Shown here: positions 15,043 through 21,414 of the stretch, piece by piece
Position numbering within the stretch: the first letter of the stretch is position 1
How the letters are laid out: each line of letters begins with the position of its first letter
NCBI GenBank assembly: GCA_045649105.1
Contig: JAZRPG010000008.1
Coordinates: 1-23,664 of the forward strand
Reading direction: 5' to 3'
DNA: 23,664 nucleotides
DNA from: JAZRPG01 sp045649105
GTDB lineage: Bacteria; Bacillota; Clostridia; Oscillospirales; JAAYXM01
Notes under the pieces: model-generated
The model's input: the letters and a program-made list of their open reading frames with translations, nothing else
What the model was told of the DNA's origin: nothing
Database searches by the model: none
Translations under genes and position numbers: made by a program

Positions 15043-15243
15043 TCACCTTCCCAACAGCTGCCGCAGCTCAAGGCTTAAGGGCTCACCCTTTCTTTTATCA
15101 TTCTCAATCTTCTTCGTATCCGTTACATAGCTTCGGCAATGCGTTCCGTATTCAACCTCACCGAGAATCGTGTACGCACACGGATGCATCTTGCAGAACT
15201 CGCAAACATGGTAATCCTTTTTCTTTTTCCTTGAAACTGCCAT
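15043..15243 (-). CDS. Cys-rich zinc-finger-like mini-protein
   Basis: This 66-residue protein opens with a basic stretch (MAVSRKKKKDYHV). C-x2-C-x4-C (CEFCKMHPC) is followed by a later HC pair (GTHC), a possible zinc-binding knuckle. The second half is charged and helical. GAGGGGG lies about 10 bases before the ATG. It is the kind of small early protein common in prophages of Clostridia. No function is assigned; nucleic-acid binding is plausible from the basic N-terminus and the cysteines. Confidence 0.6.
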   Translation of the reverse strand: MAVSRKKKKDYHVCEFCKMHPCAYTILGEVEYGTHCRSYVTDTKKIENDKRKGEPLSLELRQLLGR

Positions 15244-15425
15244 TCCTTTTTATCCCCCTCTTTATCCAGGCGCTCTCTCCCTCCCGGTTGCGCTAAAATT
15301 CCATTAATTAAATCCAGCGTCGCCGCAGCAAGTTATTCCCTCTGATACCGGGACATCAGCCCAACATTGATATGTACGCAACTTCTTTCATAGCTTTTCA
15401 CTCTGTCCATGTGCTGTTTTTTTCC
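15244..15425. other. Gene-poor spacer in the early operon
   Basis: About 180 bases hold no convincing gene. A 25-codon minus frame (15333-15410) has no ribosome site. Another minus frame encodes LDLINGILAQPGG-like residues but has no start codon, so it may be the remnant of a decayed gene. Confidence 0.4.
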
Positions 15426-15608
15426 TTAAATAAGCTTCTGTGCGAGCTGATAAACCGTGATTTTCTTCTCTCCGTCGAGATATTCTGCCGCCTTGTTGTG
15501 CCCGACTTTCAGATAGTTCTTAACATCATATACGCCGAGAACAACCTTTCCCGTCCTCTCAATAATATCCGCTACCGTTTCGCGGAAATACGGCTTTTCG
15601 CGTGACAT
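15426..15608 (-). CDS. Excisionase-like small DNA-binding protein
   Basis: This 60-residue basic protein has GGAGG seven bases before its ATG. It opens MSREKPYFRETVADIIERTG, followed by a short winged-helix-like part (VYDVKNYLKVGHNKAAEYL) and YQLAQKL. Such proteins occur in many prophages near the start of the early operon. They are considered excisionase- or MerR-like DNA-binding factors that direct excision or regulate early genes. Its place near the Cro-like gene fits that. No direct target is visible. Confidence 0.6.
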   Translation of the reverse strand: MSREKPYFRETVADIIERTGKVVLGVYDVKNYLKVGHNKAAEYLDGEKKITVYQLAQKLI

Positions 15609-15632
15609 ATTATCTCCTCCCTTGCACTCATC

Positions 15633-15731
15633 TCACAACTCGGCATCGTCCTTCTCCTCCGTCTCCATAACCGCCTGATATATTTCTTTAGCAATCCCGT
15701 CAAGCTCTTCATCCGTTAAAAGGTCTGTCAT
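15633..15731 (-). CDS. 32-residue acidic mini-protein
   Basis: The ATG overlaps the TGA of the upstream gene (ATGA at 15728-15731), suggesting coupled translation. The product, MTDLLTDEELDGIAKEIYQA and onward to the end KDDAEL, is a charged, acidic amphipathic helix. Small acidic phage proteins of this type often bind host proteins as inhibitors, but no target can be named. Confidence 0.5.
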   Translation of the reverse strand: MTDLLTDEELDGIAKEIYQAVMETEEKDDAEL

Positions 15732-15937
15732 TTTTCCGCAACCTCGCTTTCAAGCCACTCTTTTATGCAGACTTCGCAATGCTCATAATCATACGGACAC
15801 TCCAAATCGTCATTTTCACTCACAACAAGCCTTTTCCGGCAGAAGGAATCAAACTCACCTTCATACAAGTCAAACCTGTAGATTACCTCCGCCACTTCCT
15901 CCGTAGTCATAGAGCGTATTTTATCAATTACTTTCAT
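15728..15937 (-). CDS. Early phage protein with a Cys-rich motif, unknown function
   Basis: This 69-residue protein begins MKVIDKIRSMTTEEVAEVIY, then CPYDYEHCEVCIKEW (C-x6-C-x2-C) near residues 49-62, which might bind a metal. Such proteins are common near the start of early operons in Clostridia prophages (DKIRSMTxEE start). Its ribosome site is weak and its stop overlaps the next mini-gene. Confidence 0.6.
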   Translation of the reverse strand: MKVIDKIRSMTTEEVAEVIYRFDLYEGEFDSFCRKRLVVSENDDLECPYDYEHCEVCIKEWLESEVAEK

Positions 15938-15960
15938 ACCGCAAGCACCCGCTCTCCTTC

Positions 15961-16158
15961 CTACTTAACCCCTGCAAGGGTTTCTACATCCGTTTCAAAA
16001 AAGTGCGCCAGAGCCAGCGCAACATTTAATGATGGCTGCTTTACTCCCGTTTCAATCGCGCTGTACATCGAAACCGTAATAAATATTTTGCTTGCAACCT
16101 CGCGCTGGGTAAGTCCCCGCGCTTCTCTCAGCTCTCTGAGCTTTTCTCCTATGCTCAT
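15961..16158 (-). CDS. Cro-like XRE transcription regulator
   Basis: This is a 65-residue helix-turn-helix protein. I chose the ATG at 16156-16158 because AAGGAG lies eight bases before it; an ATG 17 codons upstream has a weak site. MSIGEKLRELREARGLTQRE, followed by VASKIFITVSMYSAIETGVKQPS and LNVALALAHFF, is a complete XRE domain and nothing else. It is the first gene of the leftward early operon, divergent from the CI-like gene, with operators between them, as in Cro. It likely represses the lysogenic genes and limits early transcription. Confidence 0.8.
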   Translation of the reverse strand: MSIGEKLRELREARGLTQREVASKIFITVSMYSAIETGVKQPSLNVALALAHFFETDVETLAGVK

Positions 16159-16232
16159 ATTGTCATCTCCTTTTTCATTGCTTTTCGACTTCCCGTGTGT
16201 TATACTCAAGTTGTAATCAACCTTGTGAGTGT

Positions 16233-16261
16233 ATTATATCTCTAAACTTAGAGAATGTAAA
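16233..16261 (-). promoter_or_regulatory. Leftward early promoter
   Basis: On the minus strand TTTACA (16256-16261), 17 bases, then TATAAT (16233-16238) form a strong promoter. Transcription would start near 16226, about 68 bases before the Cro-like ATG. Its spacer is almost entirely the palindromic operator O1, so bound repressor must block RNA polymerase. Confidence 0.85.
16239..16254. promoter_or_regulatory. Palindromic operator O1 (TCTCTAA-2-TTAGAGA)
   Basis: TCTCTAAACTTAGAGA has two perfect 7-bp arms around a two-base centre and lies wholly within the spacer of the early promoter. It is the best candidate binding site for the CI-like and Cro-like proteins. Confidence 0.75.
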
Positions 16262-16269
16262 GTGTTTTT

Positions 16270-16285
16270 CGTATAAGTTTAGAGA
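16270..16285. promoter_or_regulatory. Operator-like half-conserved site O2
   Basis: A second TTAGAGA half-site (16279-16285) has the same two-base centre, with a weak left half (4 of 7). Its centre is 31 bp from that of O1, about three helical turns, which would allow cooperative binding on the same face of DNA. It lies in the region upstream of the repressor start, where autoregulation would be expected. Confidence 0.5.
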
Positions 16286-16319
16286 AATCAGCAATATACA
16301 CAAAAGTGAGGTGTGTTTT

Positions 16320-16730
16320 TTGTATATATCCAACAACATATCAATTAGGATAAAAAATTTAGCAAAAAGTAAAAATATATCTATGCAAAAACTATTAAAG
16401 GATGTTGAATTGGGCAACAACACAATGTCCAATATGAAGACCTCTATGCCTAAAGCCGATAGTCTTGCTAAAATAGCAGACTATCTCGGCTGTTCCGTCG
16501 ACTATCTCCTCGGCAGAACCGACGACCCCGAGTCTCATATAGACAAGCTGTCCTTTCTCGATGAGCGTGACCGCGAGCTTGTCGCTTCGATTATAGAAAA
16601 GAGTTATGAGCGCTCCCGCTCTGATGTCAATACTGTTTCCATTGACGAGCTTCCTCGGTTTAAGGCCGTCGCCCATGGCGGAGATATCCTCGTCAACGAG
16701 CCTTTGGAAAAACCGAAAATTCCTGACTGA
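16320..16730 (+). CDS. CI-like XRE repressor without a protease domain
   Basis: This protein has 136 residues if it starts at the TTG at 16320, placed six bases after GAGGTG; the frame is open further upstream but those residues do not look like a repressor, and they cover the operators. ISIRIKNLAKSKNISMQKLL to KIADYLGCSVDYLLGRTDD (about residues 6-65) is a classic XRE domain. The C-terminus is short (DERDRELVASIIEKSY, then a charged tail) and has no LexA-type Ser/Lys protease site. So it should not self-cleave. The next gene encodes an ImmA-like protease, and ImmR/ImmA pairs of ICEBs1 show this arrangement. The repressor holds lysogeny by binding O1 and O2. Confidence 0.8.
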   Translation: MYISNNISIRIKNLAKSKNISMQKLLKDVELGNNTMSNMKTSMPKADSLAKIADYLGCSVDYLLGRTDDPESHIDKLSFLDERDRELVASIIEKSYERSRSDVNTVSIDELPRFKAVAHGGDILVNEPLEKPKIPD

Positions 16731-16782
16731 TAAGACATGCCGGCATTCCGCACCTTGTAAATGTAAAAAAGGAGTGGTTTGT

Positions 16783-17442
16783 TTGGTTAAGTATAAAGCA
16801 AAAGCTTTGTATCGAAGGATAAAGAAAAACGGCATAACCTTTGATGCTGTCAAAGATTATGCCGGGCGTGCAGGTTATTCGGTTTTAATGTATGATTCTC
16901 CCGAAGGGAAAATAGAGCTTTCTGCTTATAATCTTCAGGAGCTTGCATCCAAACGAAGAGCTTTTACCTTTGATTCAAAAGTGAAATTCATTTTTATCAC
17001 CTCGTCTGCAACGGAATATGAAAAGATATTTCTTTTGCTGCATGAGCTCGGTCACATTCTTCTGGGGCATACCGCACAGCATTCCGTGAAAGACGGTTTC
17101 ACCTGTGAAATGGAAGCCGATGCATTTGCGTACGAGGTGTTGCATTACAAGAGCAGCATTTCTCCAAAGCTTCTAACGGTCTTTCTTGTTTTAATAGCGT
17201 TTTTGGCAGGTGCTCTGATTTCTCGGGGCCTTTTATTTTCCAAAAAATCAGAACTCCCTCAGAAACCGATACAGGAAACCGCCGTTGTGTACATAACTCC
17301 ATCAGGAAGCAAGTACCACACGGCTGACTGTCAATTTGTTTCCGGAAACGCTAAAGCAAAAAAGGTCTCGGCAAGCGAGGTATTATACACTCATACTCCC
17401 TGCAAAGTATGCACCCCGCAAATTGACATTATAAAGAAGTAA
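16783..17442 (+). CDS. ImmA/IrrE-like metalloprotease with membrane anchor and Cys-rich tail
   Basis: The TTG at 16783-16785 follows GGAG by eight bases; the frame extends upstream over the end of the repressor gene but without a domain. The protein has 219 residues. HELGH at 87-91 is the zinc site and E111 (in EMEADAFAYEV) the likely third ligand, as in ImmA. ImmA cleaves its cognate repressor after DNA damage or other signals. Here a hydrophobic span (about 129-150) follows, then VVYITPSGSKYH, C183 and PCKVC (C207, C210). H179 with the three cysteines resembles the Ada/zinc-binding domain. This would tether the protease to the membrane and add a sensor. It lies 52 bases after the CI-like gene, and the pair very likely forms the induction switch. 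Confidence 0.8.
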   Translation: MVKYKAKALYRRIKKNGITFDAVKDYAGRAGYSVLMYDSPEGKIELSAYNLQELASKRRAFTFDSKVKFIFITSSATEYEKIFLLLHELGHILLGHTAQHSVKDGFTCEMEADAFAYEVLHYKSSISPKLLTVFLVLIAFLAGALISRGLLFSKKSELPQKPIQETAVVYITPSGSKYHTADCQFVSGNAKAKKVSASEVLYTHTPCKVCTPQIDIIKK

Positions 17443-17497
17443 GACATCAGCAGGTCGCGGTTTGCCGACATGTTGAAAAATATAAAGGAGATTTTTT

Positions 17498-17908
17498 ATG
17501 TATCTTTATTTCATTCTTTTTGTAATTTTCTTCTTTTCTACACATAAACAAATTTATGCCGCCGGACATTTCACAGGTTCAAGCAAAACAGTAGCGAATA
17601 TACTCAGCATCTTTTCCTTTTTGAACATTTTATTATTATTGGCGTTTATTATCCATTTTGCTATAACCATTTCTTTTGGGAATGTACTTCTTTTTATTTT
17701 GTGTGCCATAATTGCAACATTTATTTTGGATAGAATTATTGCAAAAATCGTTCTCAGGAATCTTATAAAAGACGGTTTTGACACAACCGAAGACCTTTTT
17801 ATTTATACATATAATGCTGAATGTGATATAGCGTCAACCGTAATCGCTGAAATCGGCATTCTCGCAAATATCGCCATTGTTATTTTTTATATTTCTGTTA
17901 AATTTTAA
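17498..17908 (+). CDS. Multi-span membrane protein (lysogenic conversion candidate)
   Basis: This 136-residue, very hydrophobic protein has AAGGAG seven bases before the ATG. Segments about 3-22, 36-57, 60-81 and 112-135 look like membrane spans. Between them are a short soluble loop with the sequence FDTTEDLFIYTYNAECD and an RIIAKIVLRN basic loop. No conserved catalytic residues are visible. The DNA is AT-rich relative to the neighbouring phage genes. It lies between the ImmA-like gene and the integrase, a typical place for genes expressed in the lysogen, such as superinfection exclusion. Function is unknown. Confidence 0.6.
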   Translation: MYLYFILFVIFFFSTHKQIYAAGHFTGSSKTVANILSIFSFLNILLLLAFIIHFAITISFGNVLLFILCAIIATFILDRIIAKIVLRNLIKDGFDTTEDLFIYTYNAECDIASTVIAEIGILANIAIVIFYISVKF

Positions 17909-18009
17909 TACGACACTGAAGCCCATACGCATCATCTGCCACGTTGTCGAACTGCGCACAAATTTAAAAAACTTTCTTCTGAATGCTATTTTGAAAGGTT
18001 TTCACCGTA

Positions 18010-18471
18010 ATGAGACAAAAGCATGCTTTATTGACAATTTTATTTTTTCTGTGCTTAACTCTCTTCTTTTCTCCTGTTTTCGCTCATTCCGGAAAAACTG
18101 ACACAAACGGCGGTCATTGGGACCGTTCTACGGGCAAATACCACTTCCACACCGGAGAATACGCAGGAAGAAGTTCTCCGGAAAGTTCTTCGAATTCTTC
18201 CAATGACTACTTTAAACCTCCATATGACCCTCCGACCAAAAATCCGATTATAATAAAGAAAAAAGTCCGCTCTTCAAACAAAAGTAATGATTTTGTAGAT
18301 TCCCTGCGCGAAGGTGTAAAATTTTTAATCTCTTTTTTGGGTTCCATCGCTTTTCTTATAGGTTTTATTTATTTATTGGCATGGATTTACTCCTATATAC
18401 TCGAACCAACCATTGACTTCTTGTTTAAACTGTTCGAGAAAATAAAATCCATTTTACGAAACAAAAAATAG
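18010..18471 (+). CDS. Secreted/membrane YHYH-domain-like protein
   Basis: This 153-residue protein has a signal peptide (MRQKHALLTILFFLCLTLFF, cleavage probably after FA near 25). HSGKTDTNGGHWD and YHFH (26-47) match the YHYH-type histidine-rich motif of extracellular proteins, which may bind metal. A Ser/Pro-rich linker (about 54-80) and basic stretch (KKKVRSS) lead to a single transmembrane helix (about 104-131) and a basic tail. So the histidine part would be outside and the tail inside. It follows the membrane-protein gene by about 100 bases on the same strand and is also AT-rich. A surface-exposed protein made by the lysogen is likely; its role is unknown. Confidence 0.65.
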   Translation: MRQKHALLTILFFLCLTLFFSPVFAHSGKTDTNGGHWDRSTGKYHFHTGEYAGRSSPESSSNSSNDYFKPPYDPPTKNPIIIKKKVRSSNKSNDFVDSLREGVKFLISFLGSIAFLIGFIYLLAWIYSYILEPTIDFLFKLFEKIKSILRNKK

Positions 18472-18472
18472 A

Positions 18473-18628
18473 TTGACCCCTGCATTTCCTATCCAAGAAA
18501 AAATAAAAAGAGAAGAACCCCCACTCTCCGAAAACCCGCCTCCGGTTTTAACCCCCGAAGAGGATTTTCAGAGGAGACTTGCAGAGGCACACGCACGCAT
18601 ATTCCCTTCAAAAGGAAAAACAAAATAA
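18473..18628 (+). CDS. Possible 51-residue protein or decayed gene
   Basis: A TTG at 18473 opens a frame to a TAA at 18626-18628. It encodes PPLSENPPPVLTPEEDF- and RRLAEAHARIFPSKGKTK-like residues, a Pro/Glu-rich stretch followed by a charged helix. No ribosome site precedes the TTG, so it may instead be the remnant end of a larger gene that was cut off. It ends about 55 bases before the integrase. Confidence 0.3.
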   Translation: MTPAFPIQEKIKREEPPLSENPPPVLTPEEDFQRRLAEAHARIFPSKGKTK

Positions 18629-18683
18629 ATAAAGGAGAATTCCCGCTCTCATATGAATTTAATTCTTTTACGGACGTGATATT

Positions 18684-19712
18684 ATGAAAAGACGCCCCGA
18701 CGGCCGCTGGCAGAAGCGAATAAAACTCCCCAACGGAAAAAGCAAGCTGATTTACAGCACCGCCAAAACAGAAAAAACGGCAATTCAGGATTTTAACGCG
18801 CAAATACTCCGACTGAATAGTGAGAAAGAAACCCTTGCATTGTTTGAAACAATCTCCGAGCAATGGGAAAATGAGCACTTCCCCGAAATCAGTTATAATA
18901 CCGCATGCAAATACAGCGTATGTCTAAAAAAAATAAGAGCATATTTCTCTAACATGCAAATAGCTAAAATCACCCCATATGATGTTGACTTGTTTTTAAA
19001 GGACCTCAAGAAGAAGGGTTACGCCAAGGACACTGTATCAATAAACAAATCCGTGCTCTCCCAGATATTTGATTTCGCGATTTATAACCGCATCATCACC
19101 ACCAACCCCTGCGCAACCGTTACCGTTCCGAAGGGTCTTCGCCAGGAACGCAGGGAAGCCGCCACACCCGAAGAAGTAAAGGTCGTTCTTCAATCCGTCG
19201 ACAAGCACTTCGGGCTTTATGCTTTTATGGCAGTTCTTACAGGTATGCGCCGTGAGGAGCTTCTCGCCCTCACCGACCGCGACTTTGATTTTGATAAGAA
19301 AGAAATAACCGTAGATAAAGCAGTCGTATTTAAACACAATCAGCCTGAAATTAAGGACACGAAAACCGAAACAAGCAAACGAAGGATATATCTTCCCGAT
19401 GCGCTTGTTCCTTATGTAATGAACAAGAAAGGCTACATCTTCGGAAACGGAGATAAGCCGATGAGCGCAACCGCGTTCAGGCGAGCATATGACCGATACA
19501 GAAGAGAAACGGGCCTGACCGTAACCTCGCATCAGCTCCGCCATTCTTACGCCACAATGTTGTATGATGCCGAAATCGATGTAAAAACTGCACAGCAGCA
19601 GCTCGGACACTCAAAGGCATCAACCACCCAGGACATTTACACCCACATTTGGAAGAAAAGACAGTCTGAGCAGATGCTCAAAATGGAAGAGTATATCAAG
19701 CAGATTTTATAA
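18684..19712 (+). CDS. int: Tyrosine site-specific integrase
   Basis: This protein has 342 residues. The start at 18684 is preceded by a weak site (GGACGTG), and MKRRPDGRWQKRIKLPNGK is a typical opening of an arm-binding domain (residues 1-45). The SAM-like core-binding domain covers about 50-150. The catalytic residues are visible: R189 (TGMRREEL), a Lys at 226-232, H283 and R286 (HQLRHSYAT), H309 (QLGH) and Y319 (DIYTHIW). It recombines attP with the tRNA-Thr attB site through a covalent phosphotyrosine. Direct repeats overlapping its stop codon and the tRNA fragment lie directly downstream, the expected position. It reads away from the lysogenic genes and toward the host junction. Confidence 0.95.
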   Translation: MKRRPDGRWQKRIKLPNGKSKLIYSTAKTEKTAIQDFNAQILRLNSEKETLALFETISEQWENEHFPEISYNTACKYSVCLKKIRAYFSNMQIAKITPYDVDLFLKDLKKKGYAKDTVSINKSVLSQIFDFAIYNRIITTNPCATVTVPKGLRQERREAATPEEVKVVLQSVDKHFGLYAFMAVLTGMRREELLALTDRDFDFDKKEITVDKAVVFKHNQPEIKDTKTETSKRRIYLPDALVPYVMNKKGYIFGNGDKPMSATAFRRAYDRYRRETGLTVTSHQLRHSYATMLYDAEIDVKTAQQQLGHSKASTTQDIYTHIWKKRQSEQMLKMEEYIKQIL

Positions 19713-19732
19713 AAGTAGTCAAAAAGTAGTCA
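19711..19732. repeat. Direct repeats AAAAGTAGTCA x2, integrase arm-site candidates
   Basis: AAAAGTAGTCA occurs at 19711-19721 and 19722-19732, head to tail with an 11-bp period, and overlaps the integrase stop codon. Such GTAGTC/GTGGTC repeats beside integrase genes of Clostridia mobile elements fit arm-type binding sites. The core site is about 36 bases downstream. Confidence 0.55.
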
Positions 19733-19767
19733 AAACTCCTCAACATCGCATAAATGCTGTATTTTTT

Positions 19768-19817
19768 ATTCCTTGGTAAGGAAGAGGTCACCGGTTCAAA
19801 TCCGGTTAACAGCTCCA
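19768..19817 (+). tRNA. 3' fragment of tRNA-Thr(GGT): right attachment site (attR core)
   Basis: The anticodon stem-loop ATTCC/TTGGTAA/GGAAG (19768-19784), T-stem and loop ACCGG-TTCAAAT-CCGGT, the acceptor strand TAACAGC, the discriminator and CCA (ending at 19817) are present. The GGT anticodon (19775-19777) indicates Thr. There is no 5' half (acceptor, D-arm) upstream: it is replaced by the integrase end. This is the classic result of prophage integration into the 3' half of a tRNA. The full tRNA should stand at the other end of the prophage, outside the window. Anticodon identity is inferred from the loop alone. Confidence 0.85.
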
Positions 19818-19820
19818 TAA

Positions 19821-19856
19821 AACGCCTTGAAACCCCTCGGTTTCATGGCGTTTTTT
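19821..19856 (+). terminator. Rho-independent terminator of the tRNA
   Basis: AACGCCTTGAAACC and its imperfect complement GGTTTCATGGCGTT form a stem around a short CCTC loop, followed by T's. The stem starts four bases past the CCA end. It would have ended the tRNA transcript in the uninserted chromosome. Confidence 0.9.
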
Positions 19857-19930
19857 GTTTGCTAAAGCTGCATATATTTTCTCTCCTTACAACGCTGTCT
19901 GCAAGTCCGAAAATATTATATTTCCGAAAC

Positions 19931-19959
19931 TTTACACAATTTTCGCCGTATAGTAACAT
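19931..19959 (+). promoter_or_regulatory. Candidate promoter for the amidase
   Basis: TTTACA (19931-19936), 17 bases, then TAACAT (19954-19959) match sigma-70-type hexamers at 5/6 and 4/6. GGAGGTG (19974-19980) precedes the amidase ATG. Confidence 0.45.
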
Positions 19960-19985
19960 ATAAAACTACTTCTGGAGGTGCCTTC

Positions 19986-20558
19986 ATGGCAATTAAAATC
20001 TTTATCGACCAGGGACACAATCCATCGGGGGTTAATGCAGGAGCTGAGGGCTTCGGGCTTCGCGAGCAGGATATAACATACAATGTCGGCATTTATCTAA
20101 AAAACATACTTGACGGTGACCCGCGCTTTGAGGCTCGCGTGTCACGCCCGACAGCGGACACAACGCTCGGAACAAGCAACGCAACAAGCCTTGCCGCGCG
20201 CATTAACGCAGCAAACTCCTGGCCTGCCGACTACTTTCTCAGCATACATGTCAACGCAAATACAAATCCTAATGTTAACGGAACTGAAATGTATGTATAT
20301 CGGGCAGGAACAGAGGCTTTCTTTCTCGCGGAGGACCTTTTAAACTCCATTGTAAGCCGACTCGGGACAAAGAATAACGGCGTTTTTGCCCGTCCGTCGC
20401 TCTATGTATTGCGCAACACCGATATGCCCGCAGTCCTTCTTGAGCTCGCATATATTTCGAATGCAGATGACGCCGTAAAGCTTGAAAACGACCAGTATGC
20501 TTTTGCAAACGCCATATATCAGGGACTTATTGTTTACTTCGGTCTGAGCCCCGTTTAA
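19986..20558 (+). CDS. N-acetylmuramoyl-L-alanine amidase (Amidase_3)
   Basis: This 190-residue zinc enzyme starts at ATG 19986 with GGAGGTG ahead. H11 (DQGHN), E27 (LREQDI) and H88 (SIHVNA) are the zinc ligands, and E153 (VLLELAYISN) is the catalytic Glu of the Amidase_3 family. It cleaves the bond between N-acetylmuramic acid and L-alanine in peptidoglycan. There is no signal peptide, and no cell-wall-binding repeats are attached, so it is the bare catalytic domain. It lies 170 bases past the attachment site, so it belongs to the host and not the prophage, although a phage-lysin origin long ago is possible. Confidence 0.88.
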   Translation: MAIKIFIDQGHNPSGVNAGAEGFGLREQDITYNVGIYLKNILDGDPRFEARVSRPTADTTLGTSNATSLAARINAANSWPADYFLSIHVNANTNPNVNGTEMYVYRAGTEAFFLAEDLLNSIVSRLGTKNNGVFARPSLYVLRNTDMPAVLLELAYISNADDAVKLENDQYAFANAIYQGLIVYFGLSPV

Positions 20559-20581
20559 CAGTGGAATTTTTTTGTAAAATA

Positions 20582-20590
20582 TGGTACAAT
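20582..20590 (+). promoter_or_regulatory. Extended -10 promoter candidate
   Basis: TGGTACAAT (TG at 20582-20583, TACAAT at 20585-20590) is an extended -10 element. A weak -35 (TGGAAT) lies 17 bases upstream. It would drive the 263-residue gene and the ABC-F gene behind it. Confidence 0.5.
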
Positions 20591-20622
20591 AATCCCTATA
20601 AACTATTTAGGGGGATTTACAA

Positions 20623-21414
20623 ATGGCAACCGTTTTTGAAAATATAGGTTTTGACATAAAAAGTGAAGATGATGTATACCGTCTTTCAGATTTTGTACTC
20701 AACACAGGAAAGATTCTCCCCGTCGAGAGCGGCGCATATGCCTGCTGGAGCGACAAAAGCGGTGCGGAAATTTGGGAGCGCGTATCGCTTGACCACGAAA
20801 GCAAGAGTGTATCCCTTCTCAATATTGACCCGCATTTTAACGGCGCGACCGTCTGGCACATGGAGTTTGCTCGCGAGTTTTCCGCCGAACGGGACGATAT
20901 ACTCGACTGCAAGGCAATGCTTAAGGTCCCCGAATCCGAGCAATTTGTCTGCGCACGCATAATGGGCGCACTCGCCGCAAACGACTTTTCTATCGGGAAC
21001 GAATATGATTTTCAGATATCAATGATCCCCCACTCTGTTGCCTTTTTTAAAAACGAGGATACGATGCGTTCCGCTCTCGGAGATGACATAACCGCACTCG
21101 GCGCTTTTTCTCCTATCGGCATGTACTCCAGAATGCTTGCCGCCGATGACTCCGAGACCGTTCCTGCCGATATCCTTCTCACGGGAATTGCAGCCGAAGT
21201 CCTGACCGGGAGCGTTCGATACATTGATGCAGGTGATACGCCGAAGGGAGAATTTCTGCATCTCTGTCTGAACACGCTTTTGGGCCCGCTCGACATTGCC
21301 GTCAGTCAGGAAAATTATGAAACAGAAACACTTCCTGAGCTCATTGATGGCGGAAACATAGCTTTTGTACGAGGCATACTCTCGGCAAAACTTATAAAAA
21401 AGAGGCAAAAATAA
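20623..21414 (+). CDS. Unknown conserved-type protein upstream of ABC-F gene
   Basis: This 263-residue acidic protein has a GGGGG ribosome site about eight bases before the ATG. No membrane segment or signal is seen. VFENIGFDIKSEDDVYRLSD opens it, and SGAYACWSDKSGAEIWER and FDIKSEDD-like strands alternate with helices, so it is a soluble alpha/beta protein. I do not recognise a family. It ends directly at the ABC-F start codon, so both are in one transcript. Confidence 0.7.
   Translation: MATVFENIGFDIKSEDDVYRLSDFVLNTGKILPVESGAYACWSDKSGAEIWERVSLDHESKSVSLLNIDPHFNGATVWHMEFAREFSAERDDILDCKAMLKVPESEQFVCARIMGALAANDFSIGNEYDFQISMIPHSVAFFKNEDTMRSALGDDITALGAFSPIGMYSRMLAADDSETVPADILLTGIAAEVLTGSVRYIDAGDTPKGEFLHLCLNTLLGPLDIAVSQENYETETLPELIDGGNIAFVRGILSAKLIKKRQK

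Noticed and set aside
15333..15410. 25-codon minus-strand frame
   Set aside because: It has no ribosome site and low protein character.
16197..16319. N-terminal extension of the CI-like repressor
   Set aside because: It would cover the operators and promoter, and the residues do not look like a protein domain; a TTG with GAGGTG at 16308-16313 is better.
19768..19817. Complete tRNA gene
   Set aside because: The 5' acceptor and D-arm are absent upstream, so this is only the 3' fragment left at the integration site.
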